A program made the translations under genes and the position numbers. Shown here piece after piece: positions 34,021 to 46,321 of a stretch of DNA of 64,000 nucleotides; position 1 is the stretch's first letter, and each line of letters begins with the position of its first letter. The notes under the pieces are model-generated. The model searched no databases. It saw only the letters and a program-made list of their open reading frames with translations, and was not told where the DNA came from. This DNA comes from Tribonema minus (taxonomy: Eukaryota > Sar > Xanthophyceae > Tribonematales > Tribonemataceae): NCBI GenBank assembly GCA_017506865.1, contig JAFCMP010000135.1, positions 868,001 to 932,000 of the forward strand. Direction: 5' to 3'.

Positions 34021-37000
34021 ATGAGGGACGAGGGCCAGCGGCCAAGTTCGCCTGTGCCGCTGCCGCCACCGACCTTTGAGGAATGCTTCGAGCAATTCCA
34101 TCTGTGCCTGGCGGAAGCCAGGCTGGACGATATGCTGGTAGGCATACATCGTCAGACCAGAATTAGTGTATCCTCAAGATCTTTATGACACAGCGGCTAC
34201 CTAATCCTTAACTCGCAGCAGCGAAGTGATGCTGCGCCTGCATTGGTGCTGCTTCAACGTTGTGGCGTCAACATCACGGATGTGCACCGCCACTTTGGTA
34301 CTGTCAATCACATTACGACTGCTGCCGCATGTCAACACGCCCACACGAATATTGACATTTCTGCGATGATGCCTGCTCGTTCTCAGGGTTGGGTGCAGGC
34401 CATGGCGGACATAGCCGCACCGGGAAGTGTGTACGCTGAAATGCTGGATGCCTGCAGGGCCAAAGGTCAGGACGCATAGAGTATGCCGGCTGTGTGAGGG
34501 GTGGCAGCACAGCAGTTGTGCAGAGATTGCACCTGTGTTTCATGGCCTCAATGGAGTTGCACGGAAAGCATTTGCGTGACGAAGGCGTTGACGGTGCAGC
34601 ATTCCGTGGCACCCCTTGTCATTGAGCAGTGCCACCGCCCACCGCGGAACTGACAACAGGAGGCGAGGCAGCGGTGGAGGCGTTGCGGCAGCAGTGCAAG
34701 GCCGCGCGGGAGGCGATGGTGCAGCAGTCCGGACAGGATGACGGCAGCGGCGGCGGCGGCGGTGGCGGCGATGAGATGCTGGATGCGACGTGCCACCTGG
34801 CGGTGTGCCTGGGGCGGGAAAAGCAGGTGAGCGCTGCCGTGCTGCCCGGCGCGCCTGGCAGTCATGAGCGACAGTGGCAGCGGCAGCGGCAGCAACAGCG
34901 GCAGAGAGCAGCAGCAGTCGCAGCGGCGGCGGCAGCAGCAGGCAGGTTGCAGGCGGGAAGGGGCGCGCCGCTGGCGCGGCTGACCAGCTGGCGTCGGCGG
35001 TAGCGCAGCCGCTGCTGCTGCGCGGCACGGAGGATTGAAGCATGTGCAGCGGCACAGGCCAGCGGTGCACGGATGAATATGAATGTGCCCTGTGAGCTGC
35101 TGTCGCCGGCGCACGCCGTGACTCATTGTGAGATCCGCCAATGCGTAGGGTGCCGCGTACAACGAATTGGTCGGCCTCTCCGCACCAGGCGTGAGCGCTG
35201 CTGACTGCGTATCGCTGACGGCGCATCGTTGCAGCGCAGGCTTGCCTGCCGCGCGGAGGCGCGCTGCTCGCCGCCGCAACGATGACGCAGCAGCAGCTTG
35301 GCATCAGCTGGGCATGTCTCAATACTCGCCCAGCTTTACCTACCTAGCGGTTGTGTAACGTGCGTGCCCTTTGCCGCTTCTGCGTCGTGCCCTCTACATT
35401 GTCAAGGCTGAATAATTTGACGAGCAGATGCCGTGAAGTCACGCGCGTGTGGCTGCGAATCGACGCGGCAGCAGCACGTGTATACGCTCAAGGCGCGCCC
35501 TCTCGCAGAGCGCCAACGCGCACGCCCCTGCACCTCCTGCAGGTACTTCAGTGCGAACTGTACGCTGCTCGTGCCCGCAGGCGGCCAACATCTTCGGCGG
35601 CTACCTGCGCAGCAGGGCGAAGGGCGTCGCGGACCGCGCGCTTAAGCGCCTGTCCGCGCAGCGCGCGCTCTACCGGCTGAGCCAGGTGCGCTGCATCCAA
35701 GCATGCACGGAGGCAGGTACTTTTTTTTGGGGGGGTAACCAGCCTTACTGACTAGGTTAGGTATGAATTATACGGGCAGGTATGAGTTGCAGTCATGCAT
35801 ATGCGGCCGCCGTGTCCACTGCACGTGGCAAAAACACATTTGCACATACACGCTGCGGAGCGCTGCGCAGCGGTTTTGCCTCCAGACGCTACTTAGCGGC
35901 CAGTCATTGCGGCGAACGCCAATGATGTGAGTGACACGCTCCCCATCTCGTGTCTCAGCGATGACGCAGGCACACTTCAAGCGTCGCACTCCCTGCCAGC
36001 ATCGCCTATGGTGTGTCGCTGCGTGCATGGGTGCGCTGGTTTGTTTGCGACTGACTGCCGTGTGCGCCTGTCACACTGGCGCTTGATGCCAGCCGCCGCC
36101 GCATCACGTGACGCCAACGGCAGCCAACTGAGGCACGTCAACTTCAAATCGCTGAGCAGTGTCACACCCAACAGCTGAGTCGTGTGCAGCACACACACGC
36201 TGAGCTGTATAAAAACGCCCCGCCTGGTTCGTGTCACGCCGAGTGTTGAGATGCGCTCAATTCCGTATTTGAGCGCAGGGCGGCGGCGGCGGCGGCGGCG
36301 GCGGGCTCGCGGGACACGCAGGCGCGGCGACCGACGGCAACGGCGCCAGCGCAGGTGAGCCGCACCGATCGCTGTCACTGCTGCTGCTGCTGCGTTGCTG
36401 CTGCTGCTGCTGCTGGTGATGCTGCTGCTGCTGCTGCTGCTGCTGCTACCACTGCTGCTGCTGCCGCTGTTGCTGCTGCTGCCGTATCAATAGCGGCAGC
36501 AGCAGCGCCGCGCGCAGCCGCAGCCGCCGCGCACCCTGCGCGCCCTCATTCCCGCGCACTCAAACATACATACACCGCGCGCGTCGCTGCGCGCGACGCC
36601 ACGTGCCTGCCCTCACGCCGCGCGCGCGCATTCACGCGTGCCGCCGCGCTGCTGCAGACGCGGAGGACGCGCACCCGCACGTGACGGCAGTGGCGGCGGT
36701 CCTCGGCACGGCGGCGGCGCAGCTGGCGCGGTTGCGCGGCGCGGGCCTCACGGCGGCGGCGGCGGCGGCGGGCGGCGGCGGCGGCGCTGCCGCGGCGGCA
36801 GCGGGCGGCACGGCGGGGGGGCAAGCGAGTGCTGCTGCGGCGGCGGCGGCGCAGCTGCACGGCGAGGCGTGCGCAGCGGCAACGAGCGCGCTGACGTGGT
36901 TCGAGGCGGATGCGGGGCTGGCGCGGTGGCTGGAGCGCGCGCAGGTGCTCAACTGTAACCCTACTTAGCATCATGTGCTCAACTGTAACCCTAGTTGGCA

Positions 37001-40000
37001 GCAGTAGCCCTAGGCACCGCGGGGACGTGGCGCCGGCGTCCGACGAACGAGATAGTTCAAGTAGATTGCGTGGCGGCAGCGGCGGCAGTGCTGCATGTCT
37101 CTGAGCGTCACCTGCCTGCCGTCACCTATAGCTTTGTGAGCACGGGGGTGGCGCCACACAAAATGAAAGAGGGTGTCTCGCAATGTGAGAGCTTATGTTG
37201 GCCGCGCCTGCCCACAGGGCGCAGGTGACTGCGCAGCAGCAGCGGCAGTGTCGGCGGCGGCGGCGGCGGTCTTGGCGATAGCTGGCAGCAGCGCTCATTA
37301 CCGTTCTGCCCCGTGCACAGTGCCTGTGCTGCTGCTTCAATAGCTGTTAGCCACGTGATTGTGACCTCACTGCGCAGAAACATGCTCCAGACACAGCAGA
37401 AAACGCGCTGGAGTCTCTGAGAGCAGGCCCGTGAGCCCCTCACAAAAAATGGAGCATGCTTGGAAACAACTCCCCCGCTGCACAGTGTCACAGGGGAAGT
37501 TGAGCTGCGCTGCCCACCCCTGCCCGCCGCGCCGCAGACCGCGGTGCAGGCGAACATGCAGCAGCAGCAGCAGCAGGCGGCGGCGACAACAGCGCGCCCG
37601 CCGCCGCGCTCCCCCGCGCGCCCCCCCCCCGCCCCCCCCCTGGACCCCAAGACCATGGACTTCCTCATCGACGAACTCGCGTTCGCGTGCCAGCTCGGCC
37701 AGCGCTACCTCGACTTCGCCGCGCAGGAGGGGGTGAGCTGCTGCGAGGGGGGCCCCAACCCTAGTGCAAGGGCTAGCCCCCCCCGCGCGGCGCGCAGCCC
37801 CCGGAAGGGGGGGGACGAGGAGGGGGAGGGGGGGGAGGGGGGTCTGCTGAGCCGTGTGCAGGCGCTCGTCGGCGCGTACGTGCAGCTGGAGGACGCATAC
37901 TGCCTGCTGAGCGTGCACAAGGCGCTGCGCATCGCGGAGCCCATCGAGGTGAGCGCTGCCGCCGCTGCTGCTGCCGCCGCCTCCGCCGCCGCCGCCGCCG
38001 CCGCTGCTGCTGCTGCCGCCGCCGCAGCCGCAGCCAACCAGCCACACTCCCGTGGCCAGGTGCGGCGGCGCCGCGCAGCGCTGCTGCCGCGTGTGCGCGC
38101 CGCAGGCTGCAGGCGATGCTGCTGTGCCCATCGCAAGTCTACTCGGAAGCAGCTGAGAGCTGTAGAAACATGCCGCAGCGTCTGGTGCCACGTGTGTTTT
38201 GAAATGTGGCACAGCGACAAGACTTCGCGCTGCCGCTGCGCAGGAGTGCCCCCCCCTCTCCCCCCCCCTGTCACACCGGCAGCGAGGTGCAGTGCAAGCT
38301 CTAACCCTCATCTCAACCCCCCGCCCTCGTGCTCTTGCACTGCCGCCATGCGCGTTGCGGTGCTGCGCAGCGCTTGCGACACCGCGGCCCTTGTGTCATG
38401 CCCTAACCCTAACACCAAGTGCCTCGCTGGCATAATTTCAACCCTGACCCTAGAATTGTGGCCCTGCCGCCACGCCTGCGGAGATGATGGGGCCCGCCTG
38501 GTGCATCTGCGCTGGCGCTGCCACACAGACTGGGGCCAATGCGCGCCTTCGCTGATGCATATGCTCTTCTGTGGTGCCACGATGTTCGTGTCGCTGCTGC
38601 CTTGGCAACGGCTGTCAGGTAGTGAGTCGCGTGCGCCTGCTACGTGTCGCCGCGTCGGACCAGCCATACTGCGCACCCAACTGCATTGTCAGGGCCGTGA
38701 CGCATCCATCGCTGCAAGGCCGTCCGTGACGACTTCTTGTCTACGCGCGCTGCGTTGCGCTGCAACAATACGATGTGCCGCTCACCCCGAGCCGTATGCC
38801 CTGCTGCTGCTGTCTTTGGCTTGGGCAGGTGACGGCGGGCGTGTTTGTGAGCTCGGTGAGTGCACGCGCTCAGGGTTAGGGTTAGGGTTAGGTTAGGGTT
38901 AGGGTTAGGATTACGGTTAGTGTTCTGTGCTCGCGCGCTGTACTACACTGATGCAACGTAGAAAATTGCTGCTCACTAGCCTGTTGCTCCGCGCCGCCAG
39001 AGGCAGACATCAAGGTGACCAATGCAACGGAAGACAGAAGACGCCAGACGAAAACTACCAGGAGTGAACGTATTGTGGTCTTTGAACCGGCAAGTGTAAG
39101 CAGAAGCGCCCCGTTATCAATCAACTGGGCGGCGCAGCGCTCGCGAGTGCGCCAGCGCCATCCCTTACCCCCCCCCCATCCATGCGCCGCTGCTGCCTTC
39201 GCCGCTGCTGCCGCCGCTGCCGCCGCCGCTGGCGCCGCCACTGCCGCCGCCACTGCCGCCGCTGCTGCCACCGCCGCTGCCGCCGCCGCTGCCGCCGTCG
39301 CCATGCGCGCTGCTGCCGCCGCCATGCGCACCGCCGCCGCCGCTGCCGCTGCCGCCGCCGCCGCCGCTGCCGCTGCCGCCGATGCCGCTGCCGCCGCCGC
39401 CGCGCAGGCCGTGGAGGACGCCTCCTTCCTGCTGCAGAAGTCGCTCGAGCGCAGCATCTCGACGTGCAGCGAGCAGGCGATCATGGCCGTCGTCAACAGG
39501 ATCGCGGAGCTCCTGGAGCCGCGCGCGCCGCCGCCGAGCCTGTTTGCGGGCCTCGCCGCCGCCGCGCCGCCGCCACGCGCGCCGCCTGCGCCGCCGCAGC
39601 CGCAGGTGCGCACCTTGAGGAATAGAAGTGTACTTGAACAAATTGTCAGTTTTTTGGCGTGAATTTGCATCGCCAGGGTCTGGCCACGGCCGCGACGCCC
39701 GCGGGAGCGCCGCCCGCCCCAGGTCTGTACTTCAAGAATTGTACTTCACAAAATTCATAAAAATTGCATCAAAAAACAAAAATCTAGAATTTGTTTGCAA
39801 CAAACAAAAATCTAGAATGTGTTTTTGTCGGCAATGCTAAAAACTCTGAAATAAAGAATTGTACTTCGAGAAGTGTACTCCAAGATTCCTGTGTGTGCGT
39901 TTGCATCGTCAGGGCCTGAAGCCGCGGGAGCGTCGCCTGCGCTGCTGCAGCCACCCGGTCCATGCTTCAACAAGAAATGGTAGTACTTCAAGAATGGTAC

Positions 40001-43000
40001 TCAAGAAGTGTGTCGCGCGTGCGCCTTCGGGCCTTTCGCCCGCGCCACCGCAACCCCCCGCCTCACAGCACAATGAGAAAAGGTGCTTTTGATATGGTAA
40101 TTCAACAAGTGTGTCGCGCGTGCGCCGTCGGGCCCGTCAGAGCGGCAGCAGTAGGTTCATTTGGGAGCGGCGGGGGGGCACGAGAGAGCCAGTGCTACGG
40201 GGTCAGCGAGAGTTCGCTCGCGCTTTTGGTGCGTGCAGCAGGTGTAAAACGTGCTGTGTTCACGCGTCGCGTCTGGGCCTTTTTCTTGTCTCCTTTCGCC
40301 AGTAGGCGCAGCCGCAAAACGACGCTCAGGAGCAGCGGCAACGGATGCGTGGCTGGGTGCAAAGTCAACCGTTTTGGCCTTACTTCAACCCATGGGCAGG
40401 GGGGTCCGGACTACAGCTGGAGGCAGCTTACTGTACGCATTTTTTTTTTTTGCCATGTCGCGATCTCGCAAACACGCGTGCATGCATGAGAGGAGCGACG
40501 CTTCGGCGCCAACCGTCAACGCCACCAGGCATGCCATCTCCGCATGGAGAGCAGGCGTCGCACAGCATAGTAACAAGTCGCTTGGTTGCGGATAGACCTC
40601 GCATGGGCGTCGTATGTCAAGCGGCACAGGCCTTGACAGCACTTTGCGCACAGCTGCGCCAGAGCCCTTTGGTTAGCAGGGCACGACAAGTACATTCTGA
40701 CCCTCGTGTGCCTGCTGTTACCGCCGTAACTGCCCGCAGGCGCGCCCGCCGTCCTCGCACGACCGCGCATCAGACTTTTCTGCGGCCCTCGCGCGCGCGC
40801 TGGAGGAGGCCGTGGAGGTACATATACATACATATACATGGAAACGTATCACTGTTGGAAAATGAGATGGTCCAACACCTAGGGCATACTCTAGGGGTAG
40901 GGCACGGTCCAGTTCAAAGGGTTTCTCCAGGAAGTTCCTGCAAGTTCTTGAAGGGTTCTGGTGCCAGAGATGCCGTTTGTTAAAACGTACCTCGAGTATA
41001 TTGATTGGTAAATATGAGTCTGATAGCGTTGACCGACCCTCAAACGGTGCTCAATGTCTACCAGCAATTATCAGGATTTCTCTTGGCATCTTTGACACTC
41101 GACAGCAGTAAGTCTGACCACGTCATCTATAGTGATCGTCAGTGAGCACTGAGACACTATGTTGCCACTGGGGTATGTGTAGACTCCGGTAGCAGGCTCA
41201 ACATGCACACCAATCTGGGCTCTTCGCGTCGTGAGCAAGCATTGAAGAACCGTAGCGACGCGCTGCGCCTGCTGATTGGCCGAACATGCCGAGCGCTGAC
41301 ATCAGGGTAGGTAGGCTCACGATGTAGGGGTGTGTATGCCTGTCTGTCCGGCCTATGCAACACACTGCCCCCCCTTGTTGGCTGATAACGCTGAGCGCTC
41401 ACAACACGCCGCAGGTTGGGTCACGGCGTACATGCCTGTTTTAAGCGTGCTGGTGGCAGCTGGGTCTGCAACTCCCGTACCAGATGACGCAGGGACTGCC
41501 ATGACACAGTTCCAGCGCTTCGGCCGCTCGTGCCGCGCGCTGTTACCGGGGGGCAGGTGGTATTACGCTGTGTGCACGTGCAGGGGTAAGTAGGTAGGGC
41601 TGCGCGTCCGCCCTCTCGCAGCGCACCGCGGCAGACAGGCACTCGGCGCATCTCACAGCATCGCACCGCGCGAGCGCTGAGCACTGGCCGAAGGTGGCCG
41701 CGCGTCAATTTTGCACATTCAAGTCCATCGGATGGTGCAGGTCTGGCTCTCTGCAAGCATCAACAGACCCCGCACAGCAACGTGTAGCGCTGCTCTGCGC
41801 CGCTGCTGCCGCACGCAGCGACCAATCACCTCGTCCGTTGCCCCTGAGCGCTGCCGCAGGTCAGCGAGGCCGACGCTGCGCTGCCGCCGCCGCCGCCGCC
41901 GTCCGCCGCTGCCGCCGCCGCCGCCGAGTACGACCGGCTGGTGGCGGGGGTGCTGCGGCCGCGCGGCGGCGCGGCGGCGGCGGCGGCGGCGGAGGAGCGC
42001 GCGCGCGACCTCGTCGTCATGGCCAACAGCGCGCACTTCGCGGCGCACTCGGCGGCGGCGGTGCGCGCGGCGATCGCGGGGCGGCTGCGCGAGGGCGCGC
42101 CGCTCGTGGTCGCGCTCATGGAGCAGGTCGCCGCGGCGCAGGTATTCAAGCAGTACGTATGTACGGATGCGGTGCGTGCGTGCGTGTGTGTGCTTGGGGA
42201 GGTGGGTTGGGGTTGGGGGTGTTGCGCAAGAGAGCTGAGCGATGCGTCCGTGGTCGCGCTCATGGAGCAGGTCGCCGCCGCGCAGGTGCGTAGTATGTAG
42301 TATGTATGTATGGACATTGCATTGCAAATTATCCTGGCATGACCCAGTCTCAACCTGACTCTCGCTGAGTAGGTAGGCGTGGGTGTGTGGGTAGGTGTGC
42401 GTGCTGCGCGAGGGCGCGCCGCTCGTGGTGGCGCCCATGGAGCAGGTCGCCGCGGCGCAGGTACGTAGTGGTGGACCCTGTGGCAGCTACATGATCATTG
42501 CTAGGGTTAGGGTTAGCCCTAGGTACGTACTGCTAGGCTACAATGCACCTAGCAGCACCCGTCCGGCGTCGGCCTTCTGTTGCATTGGTCACCTTGACGC
42601 ATGCCTCTGCTGGTGTGGAGCAACAGGGTAGTGACCAACAGCTCTCTTTGTTGCAAAGCATCGAGTGCTCGCCTCTTAGCACGCGTTTCCGCGGGAGGGC
42701 ACGCCACTCGTGGCCGCGCTCATGGAGCAGGTCGCCACCGTGCAGGCACGTAGGTAGGTATGGGTGCGTGTGTAGGTGTGCGTGCTCCGGGAGGGGGGGT
42801 TAGGGTTGGGGTTAGGGCTGTGCGCAAGCGCGCTCATGGAGCAGGTCGCAGCGGCGCAGGTGTTTAGGTAGTATGTATGTATGGGTGCGTGCGTGTGCAT
42901 GTGCGCTTGGGGAGGTGGGTAAGGGTTAGGGTTTGTGCGCAAGAGAGGTGAGCGAAGCGTCCGCTGTCGCGCTCATGGAGCAGGTCGCTGACGCGCAGGT

Positions 43001-43419
43001 ACGCAGTGACAGCGCACTGGCACGCACATGTGGACATTGCATCGCGAACCATCCACGCAAGAACCAGTTTTGATCTGACTCTCCCTCCCCCCCCCCCCCC
43101 CCCCCCCCCCGCGCGTGCGCCCGCACGCACGCACCACGGGCTGGAAAACTTGTTAAAGTTGCTCCATATTTTCCAAGCAGACACTCCAGATTTTTTCAAT
43201 CACTGACATTTGCATGTCGTCCCCCCCGGCAGCGCGCATACGAGCCAGCTGAGCGTCGAGCACCTGGCCGCGGCGCAGGTATATAACGCGCACGGCACCG
43301 GCACGCGCATATGGGCATTGCATCGCGAACTATCCTGGCGTAAACCACTTTCGATCTGACTCTCGCTTCAAAGCCCCCCCCCCCACTCCCCCCCCCCCCC
43401 ACTGCCCCCCCCCCCCACG

Positions 43420-43454
<35 letters not shown>

Positions 43455-45626
43455 CAGCGCGCGTACGAGCAGCTGCGCGACGAGCACCTGGCCTGCCTGC
43501 TGCGCGAGGCCGCGTACCCGCCGCTGGCGGAGGTGCTGCGCCGCGGCGCGTGCGCGCGCGCGTGCTACGACATCGACGCCGACGGCTACGAGGCCGCGGT
43601 CGCAGGTGAGCGGTGCTGCGCTTCGCTGTGAACTTGAACTTGAAGTTGAAGTTGTGCGTGGCCACGCGGCGCGCACGCCGAGCAACTAGTCACTACGACA
43701 TTGACGCCGACGGCTACGAGGCCGCGGTTGCGGGTGAGCGCTGCGCTGCGCTGTAGGGTTGAAGTTGAAGTCAAAGTTGTGCATGACTGCGCGGCGAGCA
43801 CGTGCATGCCGAGCACCCACTACGACATTGACGCCGACGGCTGCGGAGCCGCGGTGGCAGGTGAGCGCTGCTGCTGCGCTGCGCTGCGCTGTTGAACTTG
43901 AAGTTATGTGTGACCGTGGGCGCACGCGCGCATGCCAAGCACCCGCGATGCCTCCGCGGGGGCGCAGCGTGTTGGCGAGCGGCGGCACGACTGGCGCTGG
44001 CGGCGGCAGTGCCGCTGCCGGCAGCGCGCGGCGCGTGCGCTCTTGCTGCGTCCGTAAAGGCGCTGCAGCCGGGCAGCGATGGCGCAGCCCGTTGCACGAG
44101 CAGGGTGCGGCAGCCTGCAGCGCGCGCAGCGTCGCCGCCGAGGGCCGTGCTCTGCGGTTCGCTCTCGCTGAGCTGCGGACACGGACCAGGGTGGGGTGCG
44201 AGGAAGGGGGTTGAATGATGTTACTGCTAGTTCAAAACCCCCGTGCGAGGCACGTCAGCAGGTCCGGCGGCATCGGCGGCGCGCGCTTTGTGCGACGCGC
44301 GATTTGCGTCACGCATCGCCTCTCGATAGCTGCTGGCGCTGCTCCGGCGTCAACGTGCTGGTACCAGCTGCCGCGGTTTCGACGTCACACCGCTTCTCGT
44401 GCGTTGGCATCAGCGCGCGCGGGGTAGCAATCCAGTACTTTAGAGTATCTCGGCACCGCCTAGCGCGGCGGGCAGTCACACCCACTCGCTGCATGGAGCG
44501 CGGCAGCGCCCAACGAGGCTGCCGGCATTTAAAGGCGCTCGCAGCATTCGGCACCCCTACCTCTGGGCGCAGGGTCATGCCTCACATGCACACGCTTCAG
44601 CATGGCTCAGTGCAGGAGTGAATCCCTGTTTGCGCTGGGTCTCACTGTTGAGACGTTGAAAAATGCAGCACTCCTGCCCTGTGCAGATGAGCCCCGCAAG
44701 GTGCCGCAGAGGCTCTGTGCGAGGCCTGGCAGATCCCGCCGCGTGCCTGATGAAGGTCGCCCCCCCCCCCCCACGTTTTACGAGTTTTCCACCTGCCACG
44801 CGTTGCGCATTTGATGTGGTGCACCACACCATGCTTCAACATCACACCCCCCGCCGACACACCCGAACACACACGACAGAGCCCCGCCCGCGTCTCGCGT
44901 CGCCGCCGCCGCCGCCGCCCCCGCAGCCGGCGCGCCGGCCGCGGCAGCGCTCGCCACGGCGGCGGACGAGGGGCCGCTCGGCGCCGCGTGCCGCGCCGGT
45001 CTCGACTCCGGGGTATTTGCGCTGCTCGCACAGGCGGCGGCGGCACGCCTGTGCGCGGACGTGGAGGCGGCCGTGCTGGGTGGCGGCGGCGGCGGCGGCG
45101 TCACCGAGTGGGGCGCGTTGCTGCTGCAGCGTGAGGTGCGCGTGCTGCAGCAGCGGCTCGGCGCGCTCGTGGAGGGCGGCACGCTGACCGCGCAGGTGCG
45201 GGAGAGAGCGCGCACCGCCGCGCCGCAGCTGCGGCGCCATTGTGCGCGCACGACTTGTACTTTCGGTTTCCATGTATGCGATGGCGCAACCCCGCTCAAC
45301 GGCTGCATGTGCACTCACGACGCGCAGCGGATGTAGATTGTCCCAAGTTCAAGCAAGGATGCAAAAAGCTCAAAGTTCACTGGACCATGCAAAGCTCAAG
45401 TTCAAATGGCAATATGATTGACGCCAACCTCCCCCTTTGCGTGCGCTGCCAGTTTTCGCGGCTGCAGCAGGTGGTGCAACTGTTGACGCTGGAGCGCCCC
45501 GCAGACGCTCCACTGTTGCACAAGGTCGGCGCGACATTGCCGACAGACGTTGCCCGCGCAGTCCTGCGTCTGCGACAGGATTTCGACCCGGCTGCGATAG
45601 AGCTGGCCCTCGGCAAATTAGCTTAA
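34021..45626 (+). CDS. COG4: Conserved oligomeric Golgi complex subunit 4
   Basis: COG4 is a lobe A subunit of the COG tethering complex, which captures retrograde vesicles at the Golgi. Fourteen exons join in phase to 861 codons: 34,021-34,137; 34,219-34,465; 34,660-34,826; 35,581-35,685; 36,279-36,354; 36,658-36,944; 37,538-37,948; 38,829-38,855; 39,408-39,605; 40,740-40,817; 41,860-42,141; 43,458-43,605; 44,927-45,195; 45,453-45,626. Family signatures: FLIDELAFACQLGQRYLDF (about residue 376), VGAYVQLEDAYCLLSVHKA, the segment VFVSS|AVEDASFLLQKS split by introns, WGALLLQREVRVLQQ, and the C-terminal FSRLQQVVQLLTLER with DVARAVLRLRQDFDPAAIE, matching the conserved COG4 tail. Ala/Gly/Pro-rich insertions lengthen it relative to animal COG4 (about 785). 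The first two exons show no clear COG4 similarity, so the 5' end is tentative. The 129 nt at 37,733-37,861 could be an in-frame intron. Large introns hold exon-edge copies. Confidence 0.85.
36371..36490. repeat. CTG/CTGCTG trinucleotide tract in COG4 intron
   Basis: Imperfect (CTG)n of about 100 bp just after the donor at 36,355. Comparable tracts lie at 13,905-13,950, 20,056-20,092 and 62,398-62,505. They keep frames open and produce spurious poly-Leu, poly-Ala and poly-Cys ORFs. Confidence 0.85.
38829..38855 (+). other. COG4: 27-nt micro-exon of COG4
   Basis: Bounded by ggcttgggcag| and |gtgagtgc, in phase, encoding VTAGVFVSS. In COG4 family members this is the conserved segment leading into the VDDVF-like motif, here VEDASF in the next exon, so the micro-exon is needed to restore the conserved text. 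Confidence 0.75.
38873..38922. repeat. Interstitial TTAGGG array in COG4 intron
   Basis: About seven TTAGGG-type units, mostly perfect, start only about 15 bases after the micro-exon donor. Confidence 0.9.
39185..39407 (+). repeat. GCC/GCT (GCN) tract immediately before COG4 exon acceptor
   Basis: About 220 bp of gccgctgcc repeats end in cgcgcag| at 39,407. It is C/T-rich in two positions of three and may serve as an extended pyrimidine tract. It is open in several frames (poly-Ala, poly-Arg/Cys), which I treat as non-coding because the exon alignment to COG4 starts after it. Confidence 0.7.
42233..43285 (+). repeat. Six donor-side decoy copies after a COG4 exon
   Basis: The end of exon 41,860-42,141 (LMEQVAAAQ|GTATTC) is copied with its donor at exon ends near 42,286, 42,461, 42,746, 42,862, 42,999 and 43,279. 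The shared text is CTCATGGAGCAGGTCGCC..GCGCAG followed by gtRYgtag. Some copies keep a usable GT donor; the one at 42,746 has GC. Each is followed by gtatgtatgg/gtgtgtaggtgtgcg intron sequence and often by a TTAGGG run (42,797-42,820; 42,915-42,935). Confidence 0.9.
43083..43457 (+). other. Long poly-C tracts before COG4 acceptor
   Basis: About 25-30 C residues at 43,083-43,112, and an almost unbroken run of about 75 C with rare A/T/G at 43,375-43,453, ending cccgcag| at exon start 43,458. This is the most extreme example of C homopolymer in the polypyrimidine position. It is also a likely assembly length error and an i-motif/G-quadruplex candidate. Confidence 0.85.
43690..43868 (+). repeat. 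COG4: Two donor-side decoy copies after COG4 exon 43,458-43,605
   Basis: The exon end encoding YDIDADGYEAAVA|GGTGAGCG is repeated at about 43,692-43,738 and 43,821-43,868, each followed by ctgcgctg and gttgaaSttgaagt intron text. The period is about 130 bases. Confidence 0.9.
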
Positions 45627-46321
45627 TGAGAATGTGTTTGCTCAGTCGTGGGAGCTGCCCTCCCTGCCTCTTTGTACTTTGCTGCATGTTCCTTGGCAGC
45701 TCATCGCGGAGCGCGTAGGTCGGATGGACGCGAACTATTCTTGTGCACCACCCCTCCGTCTGAAGCTCGCTCATGTGAAGAATCGAATCGATTTCAGGAT
45801 CCAAGGTAGTCGTAGTTTTTTGGGTGCTGCCGCGCCCACGCAACCAACCCTCAGCACCACGTGCTTTCAAGCAACGAACCTCGGCGCCGATGTTCGCAGC
45901 TCGCGCCAGCTAGCTCAACATTCATCAGACCAACCATTCATCGGCGCAACTCAAAACAAAAAAAATGAACTTCCGTTACATGTGTGAAGGTTTTTTGCCA
46001 CAGATGGATACTGCGGCATGCCCAGACGCGCCCCAAGCTGATATCTCAGCTGTACTGCACAACTGTAGTGCGCAGCGGTGTATCGATCATGCTAGGCTTC
46101 GATATCGCATCGCAGTCACGACTGCTCTTTGCCCACCACGCAAGTTGCTGGAGTCCCCTCCGAGCAGTAACACAAGACAGACAGCGACAGCGGCAACATG
46201 CGAGTAGCGCGGCCTACGGATGCGCTGACGCACGTTGAGCTTTCCGATCGTAGTCCGTGCCATCAAGCAAGCAAGGAGCTGCCATTTCTGCTCTTGCGTC
46301 CTACTGCGAGCACACATCAGC
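45627..46321. other. Spacer between COG4 and the next plus-strand gene
   Basis: No convincing gene. It should include the COG4 3' UTR and polyadenylation signal and the next promoter. A short poly-A patch (acaaaaaaaatga) is at about 45,955. Confidence 0.45.

Noticed and set aside
39015..39662. 215-codon frame with long poly-Ala
   Set aside because: It is mostly the GCC/GCT tract before a COG4 acceptor. COG4 similarity begins only at 39,408.
39677..39722. Extra COG4 exon (GLATAATPAGAPPAP)
   Set aside because: It has plausible borders but leaves phase 1, which does not fit the next exon at 40,740 read in its COG4-like frame. A similar sequence near 39,911 suggests a decayed copy.
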